A DNA stretch of 64,000 nucleotides from the NCBI RefSeq assembly GCF_016906535.1, contig NC_057381.1, forward strand, positions 1,178,001 through 1,242,000, read 5' to 3'. Below are positions 60,121 through 64,000 of the stretch, piece by piece (positions within the stretch are counted from its first letter, which is position 1; every line of letters begins with the position of its first letter). Source of the stretch: Rhizoctonia solani (Eukaryota > Basidiomycota > Agaricomycetes > Cantharellales > Ceratobasidiaceae). The translations under genes were made by a program, and so were the position numbers. The notes beneath the pieces were generated by a model. That model searched no databases. It saw nothing but the letters and a program-made list of their open reading frames with translations, and was not told the DNA's origin.

Positions 60121-63100
60121 CTGCCCCCCCTTTAAGGGCCTTGGCGGCGCCAAGGGCCTTTTCCTTCATTTCCTTTTCAAATTTTTTCAGGATTTTTTTG
60201 GCGTTTTTGAGGTTTTCCCTTGGTTCCCAGGTATTTTCCTCTGATCCGTAGCCTTTCCATTTAACCCTAAAAAACCACTTTCCGTTCCTATTTTCCATGT
60301 CCACGATTCCTTCCACTTTGTATTCTTCCTCCCCGTCCACAGTGACCGGGGGCGGCCGGTTTTCAAATGCGCGTTTATCGTCCTTTTTCACCTTTGACAG
60401 TAGTCCCACGTAGAAGACGTTATGGATTCTCATAGATGGCGGGAGTTCTAGGCGGTAAGCACGGTCGGAGATCTTTTTGGTTATTTTGAAGGGGCCTAGC
60501 CGTTGTTCCGTTAACTTGGGACTCAGGGTTTTTAGTTTTACGTTCTTGGCGTCTAGCCAGGCCTCTTCTCCTACTTCAAAACTGATTGGTTCTCCTGTTT
60601 CTCCGGCTGTCATGCGTGTTTTTGATTGCCGGAGTGCTGCTTCTATTTCCCGCCATTGGGATTCCATCTGGGAGGCTACGTCATCCGCTTCGGGGACATT
60701 GGTAGGGACGTTGCTTGGAGTAAGTGAGGGTTCCCATCCATGTAGCGCTTTGAATGGGGATTTGCCGGTACTACTGTGTACTGCGTTGTTGTACGCAAAT
60801 TCTGCCATTGGTAACCATCTGACCCAATCCCTCTGGTTGATCCCTGAATAAGCCCTTAGGAAGTGCTCAACCGTGGGGTTTACCTGTTCCATTTGTCCAT
60901 CGCTCTGCGGGTGGTAGGCTGAGGAGAAGTGGGGGTCTATTCCTAATTGTTTGTACAATGCCTTGAGGAATTTGTTATTGAAGACCCTTCCTCGATCGGA
61001 TATTGTTTTCTCCGGCATTCCGTATTTCTTCCAGACATGTCGTAGGAAAAGATCTGCCAATTCGGGAGCTTTTAACTTCTTGGAACATTCCACCAGTACT
61101 ACGTATTTGGTGAAACTGTCCACAATGACCAGTATCAAGTCGTAGGCTCCGTCCTTGGGTAGGTCAACAATCATGTTGTAGGATATGTGTTGCCAGGGGC
61201 GAGACGGCAGTTCTAACGGTTGCGGGGGAATGGAAGCATACTTTGGTTTGCGGATTTGTTGGCAGGTTTTGCAGGAATCTATGTGCCAGTAAGTATCTGC
61301 GCGGATTCCGGGCCAATAGTAGTTCCTAGAGACCAGTTCCAATGTTCGTTGTCTACCCGGGTGCCCGGCCAGAGGGCTGTCGTGGAATATGCGGAGTAAG
61401 TCTGTCCGTAAAGTCCCGGTATCTGGTACCACAATCCTTCCCTGATAGAAGAGTAGGCCCGCCTCCATTTGGTAATCCTTGAAGGCTCGTTTGATGGAGG
61501 GCGGGGCTTTTGACTTGTTCTGTAGGAATTGGAGTATTTCCTCCAGGGATTCGTCCTGATCCAAGGATGCTTTGATTTGGCGTTGCAGCTCTTTTTCAGG
61601 AATAACTAGGCCAACATTAGCGAATACAGGATCCGGTAGCATGGTTTGTGGTTCAGGTGGGATGTCCGCGTGATCTGATCGGCGTGATAGGGCATCCGGC
61701 TTGCCAGATTGTTTACCTGGGCGGTATACAATATGGAAGTTATATCCAGCTAGCAGTAGATGCCATCTGGCATGGCGGCGGTTGAACGTGCGGGACTCCT
61801 TCCAATATTCTAAGTTGCGGTGATTGGTGAACACAGTGACGGGGTGTAAGGTTCCCTCTAAGAAGATACGCCAGTATTCAAAGGAGCAGATGATTGCCAG
61901 TAATTCCTTGTCATGTGTATCGTAATTCAGTTCCGCGCCTTTGAATGATTCTGACAGGAACCCTAGGGGGTGTAGGCGGCCGTCTTCTTGGCGTTGGCTT
62001 AATATGGAACCTAGTGCTGCGCTGGAGGCATCCGTTTCTAAGAAGTAAGGCTTGGTGGGGTCGGCATGGCAGAGTACGGGGGCGCTCGTGATAGCATCCT
62101 TGAGTCCCTGAAAAGCTTCCTGTTCTCTGGTATCCCATTTCCAAGGCGTGTCCTTTTTCACCAAATTATGCAACGGTCTGGCTATATGGCTGAAATTGGC
62201 CACAAAGCGGCGGAGGAAGTTGGCAAACCCTAGGAAGGACTGCACTTCCTTGACCTTGGTAGGCGTGGGCCATTCCTGAACTGCCCGAATCTTGAGTTTG
62301 TCCAGACTAAAACCTTTGTCTGACACGATAATTCCCAAGTATTCCACCAATGTAACATGGAACGTGCATTTTGACGCCTTGCAGAACAATTGGTTTGCCA
62401 TTAACCGCCGTAATACTTCATGAACGTGCTGGGTGTGGGTTGCGTCATCCTTTGAATAAATTAGGATGTCATCAAGATAAATGATGACGCATACATCCAA
62501 TAGATCCTTGAATAATTCGTTCATGAAGTGTTGGAATGAGGCAGGGGCGTTGGTTAAACCAAAGGTCATGACAAGAGACTCGTACAGGCCATACTTAGTG
62601 CGGAACGCGGTTTTCCATTCGTCGCCCTCCTTAACACGGACATTGTTGTAACCCCATCTCAGGTCTAGCTTGGTGAAGATCTTAGCACCACGGAGCTGGG
62701 CCATGAGGTCATCTGGACGAGGTAACGGGTACACATTCTTCTTTGTCCGACTATTGAGGCGGCGGTAGTCAACCACAAGCCAACGGGAACCATCCTTTTT
62801 GGGTACAAACATGACAGGGGAACTGATTGATGACTTGCTGGGGCGGATCTTCCCCGCCTTGAGTTTGTCCCTGAGCCAATCCTTGAGTGTGGAGGATTTG
62901 GCATCAGTCATGCTATATAACGGGGAATTGAGGGGCCCTTCTTCCGTTAGTTCAATGGCAATGTCGTAATGCCGATGTGGGGGAAGCTTGTTGAATTCTT
63001 CCTCCCCAAATACCTTGGCGTACTGGTGATATTTTGGGGGTACTCCTTCAAGGGGATTCTGATCAGCTTCCTCTTCCTTGGCAATGGCCACGTGTTCTGG

Positions 63101-63643
63101 TGGTGTATGGGGGAAGGAGAGGGTTTGCGCGTTCCAATTGATTTCTGGGTTGTGTGCGTCCAACCATTTCAGTCCCAAGATGGCGGCGTGAGACCCGGTG
63201 TTGCATATAAGGAAGGTCTCGGTCATTTGTTTACCATCAAATAGGAAGGTTAGGTGAGCCTTCTTCCAAATCTTTCCAGCCTGGGGGCTCGACCCATCGA
63301 GCATAGTTACGGTGCGGGGTTGAGGGAGGTCTATTAGGGGCAGGCGGAGTCGTTCTGCGGTGTGAGGATGAAGGAATGATGATGTAGCGCCTGAATCTAT
63401 CAGGACTTCTAGTGGGTCCGCTTGTTTCTCTGGCTTAATTGAGATTGTGAAGAGTGGGGAAATTCTATTGGTGCTATTCGATATATTACAGATTTCAATA
63501 AGCCTAGAGTACTTAGGGTCCTTGCGCGCGGCAGCAGGTACCCTTAGTCTTTTCCCGATTCGGGTCCAGACTCTTTGCCAATTTTGGCGGCTTCCTTCTT
63601 GACACCTTCCTCCTTGGGTGTGGCTTTCCAGCCAGTGCGGCAT
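60113..63643 (-). CDS. Ty3/gypsy chromovirus Pol polyprotein (gypsy-1)
   Basis: One open frame of 1176 codons carries protease, reverse transcriptase, RNase H, integrase and a C-terminal chromodomain, the order of Ty3/gypsy chromoviruses. Visible are the protease LIDSGATS (Asp at residue 83), RT VVDYRRLNSRTKKNVYPLPR and YLDDILIYS (389-392), RNase H LETDASSAALGSIL and DKELLAII, an integrase HHCC region and core with Asp 883 (SDRGRVF) and Glu 919 (DGQMEQVN) 35 residues apart, and WFFRVKWKGYGSEENTWEPR. The first integrase acid is changed: SYNMIVDLP has Asn at residue 823 where Asp is expected. The real Pol starts after the frameshift near 63550, so the first 30 codons of the frame overlap gag and are probably not translated this way. 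The stop lies seven bases inside the 3' LTR. Confidence 0.93.
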   Translation of the reverse strand: MPHWLESHTQGGRCQEGSRQNWQRVWTRIGKRLRVPAAARKDPKYSRLIEICNISNSTNRISPLFTISIKPEKQADPLEVLIDSGATSSFLHPHTAERLRLPLIDLPQPRTVTMLDGSSPQAGKIWKKAHLTFLFDGKQMTETFLICNTGSHAAILGLKWLDAHNPEINWNAQTLSFPHTPPEHVAIAKEEEADQNPLEGVPPKYHQYAKVFGEEEFNKLPPHRHYDIAIELTEEGPLNSPLYSMTDAKSSTLKDWLRDKLKAGKIRPSKSSISSPVMFVPKKDGSRWLVVDYRRLNSRTKKNVYPLPRPDDLMAQLRGAKIFTKLDLRWGYNNVRVKEGDEWKTAFRTKYGLYESLVMTFGLTNAPASFQHFMNELFKDLLDVCVIIYLDDILIYSKDDATHTQHVHEVLRRLMANQLFCKASKCTFHVTLVEYLGIIVSDKGFSLDKLKIRAVQEWPTPTKVKEVQSFLGFANFLRRFVANFSHIARPLHNLVKKDTPWKWDTREQEAFQGLKDAITSAPVLCHADPTKPYFLETDASSAALGSILSQRQEDGRLHPLGFLSESFKGAELNYDTHDKELLAIICSFEYWRIFLEGTLHPVTVFTNHRNLEYWKESRTFNRRHARWHLLLAGYNFHIVYRPGKQSGKPDALSRRSDHADIPPEPQTMLPDPVFANVGLVIPEKELQRQIKASLDQDESLEEILQFLQNKSKAPPSIKRAFKDYQMEAGLLFYQGRIVVPDTGTLRTDLLRIFHDSPLAGHPGRQRTLELVSRNYYWPGIRADTYWHIDSCKTCQQIRKPKYASIPPQPLELPSRPWQHISYNMIVDLPKDGAYDLILVIVDSFTKYVVLVECSKKLKAPELADLFLRHVWKKYGMPEKTISDRGRVFNNKFLKALYKQLGIDPHFSSAYHPQSDGQMEQVNPTVEHFLRAYSGINQRDWVRWLPMAEFAYNNAVHSSTGKSPFKALHGWEPSLTPSNVPTNVPEADDVASQMESQWREIEAALRQSKTRMTAGETGEPISFEVGEEAWLDAKNVKLKTLSPKLTEQRLGPFKITKKISDRAYRLELPPSMRIHNVFYVGLLSKVKKDDKRAFENRPPPVTVDGEEEYKVEGIVDMENRNGKWFFRVKWKGYGSEENTWEPRENLKNAKKILKKFEKEMKEKALGAAKALKGGAVL
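60121..60133 (-). promoter_or_regulatory. Polypurine tract of gypsy-1
   Basis: AAAGGGGGGGCAG on the minus strand immediately precedes the LTR start TGTTGTAG. The tract is also coding: it specifies the last Gly-Gly-Ala of Pol. Confidence 0.75.
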
Positions 63644-64000
63644 TCCGCAAATTTATGGCCCGCCTTACCGCATTTGATGCAGAGGCCTTCAGCCCTGCGG
63701 CGGTTTCGCTCCTCCTCGGAGACAAAGTTGGGGTCACTGGAGAGGCGCCCTGGTCTTGTGGCCTGTTGGCCGGTACTCGCCCCCCTATTGGGGGTGGAGG
63801 AAGTTCCAGACTTACTACCCTTAGGCGGGTGGCTGGCACGCTCCTTGCAGAGGGCGTTGTCAATGACCAGGGCTGCGTTTTGCAGCTCCAGGAGGGTAGT
63901 GGGGCGCTGCTCTTGGGTGGCAATGAGGCGGCTGACCTCCCAGTGGAGGCCACGTGCGAATTGCCCACAAAGGGCGGCGTTGTTCCAGTCTAGGTCCATG
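63544..64000 (-). CDS. Gypsy-1 Gag, C-terminal part (runs off the window)
   Basis: The frame enters from the right edge and holds the end of a retrotransposon Gag (FARGLHWEVSRLIATQEQRP, TTLLELQNAALVIDN) and a CCHC zinc knuckle (CIKCGKAGHKFAEC) that binds the element RNA. It ends with a Lys/Glu-rich tail and a stop at 63544-63546. It overlaps the pol frame by about 100 bases in the -1 register. Its N-terminus and the 5' LTR lie beyond base 64000. Confidence 0.88.
   Translation of the reverse strand, partial: MDLDWNNAALCGQFARGLHWEVSRLIATQEQRPTTLLELQNAALVIDNALCKERASHPPKGSKSGTSSTPNRGASTGQQATRPGRLSSDPNFVSEEERNRRRAEGLCIKCGKAGHKFAECRTGWKATPKEEGVKKEAAKIGKESGPESGKD
63550..63556 (-). promoter_or_regulatory. 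Putative -1 ribosomal frameshift site GGGAAAA
   Basis: On the minus strand the heptamer is phased G-GGA-AAA in the gag frame, fitting X-XXY-YYZ, and is followed by GAC and the gag stop TAA. After a -1 slip the reading is GGG-AAA-AGA-CTA, exactly the pol frame. Position, phase and frame relation all agree; a downstream pseudoknot was not tested. Confidence 0.6.

Noticed and set aside
60113..63643. Independent pol start at the first Met of the frame (63643)
   Set aside because: The first 30 codons overlap the zinc-knuckle end of gag in another frame and do not resemble pol; expression by frameshift from gag is more likely.
1..64000. CRISPR arrays, bacterial operons, ribosomal RNA genes or a secondary-metabolite cluster
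   Set aside because: No regularly spaced short repeats, no rRNA-like sequence and no PKS, NRPS or terpene synthase motifs were seen; intron-rich genes show a eukaryotic nuclear origin.

Overview
The window looks like nuclear DNA of an agaricomycete fungus. The closest match in style is a Rhizoctonia/Ceratobasidium-type genome; this is inferred from gene content and no database was searched. Protein genes are broken by many short introns (about 48-65 bp, GT...AG), families typical of basidiomycetes are present (DUF6533 membrane protein, PL3 pectate lyase, GH29 fucosidase), and the right end is filled with Ty1/copia and chromodomain Ty3/gypsy LTR retrotransposons.

Layout. 1-8.8 kb: a secreted-domain/single-pass membrane protein and a casein kinase 1, both on the minus strand, then 2.6 kb without a gene that holds a 187-bp tandem duplication. 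8.8-16 kb: housekeeping genes for gamma-COP, type II pantothenate kinase and choline-phosphate cytidylyltransferase, all broken by single-base frame changes. 18-23 kb: a decayed F-box gene and a homeodomain gene that is also frame-broken. 23.5-26.4 kb: a small secreted protein and a multi-span membrane protein. 28.5-37.5 kb: a bHLH regulator, a DUF6533 protein, EMC4 and a secreted alpha-L-fucosidase. 38-49.4 kb: a large disordered protein, a mitochondrial 2-methylisocitrate lyase, the C-terminal part of an unknown gene and an ankyrin/CCCH zinc-finger protein. 50.5-55.8 kb: a pectate lyase and a small cluster of BTB-type genes, one intact and two broken.

55.8-64 kb is a stack of nested transposons. 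A BTB pseudogene is cut by a copia element. The copia element abuts a gypsy LTR and chromodomain remnant, and that remnant is cut by a second gypsy element with an open pol frame that runs off the right end. Gag and pol of this element overlap in the -1 frame, with a GGGAAAA slippery heptamer just before the gag stop.

The genes do not form one pathway. Fucosidase, pectate lyase and the 227-residue secreted protein fit a plant-associated or saprotrophic life, and pantothenate kinase and cytidylyltransferase serve CoA and phosphatidylcholine synthesis. No convincing new multi-gene system was found. The best leads are the nested insertion history, the frameshift signal, the concentration of frame breaks in some genes only, and the BTB cluster.
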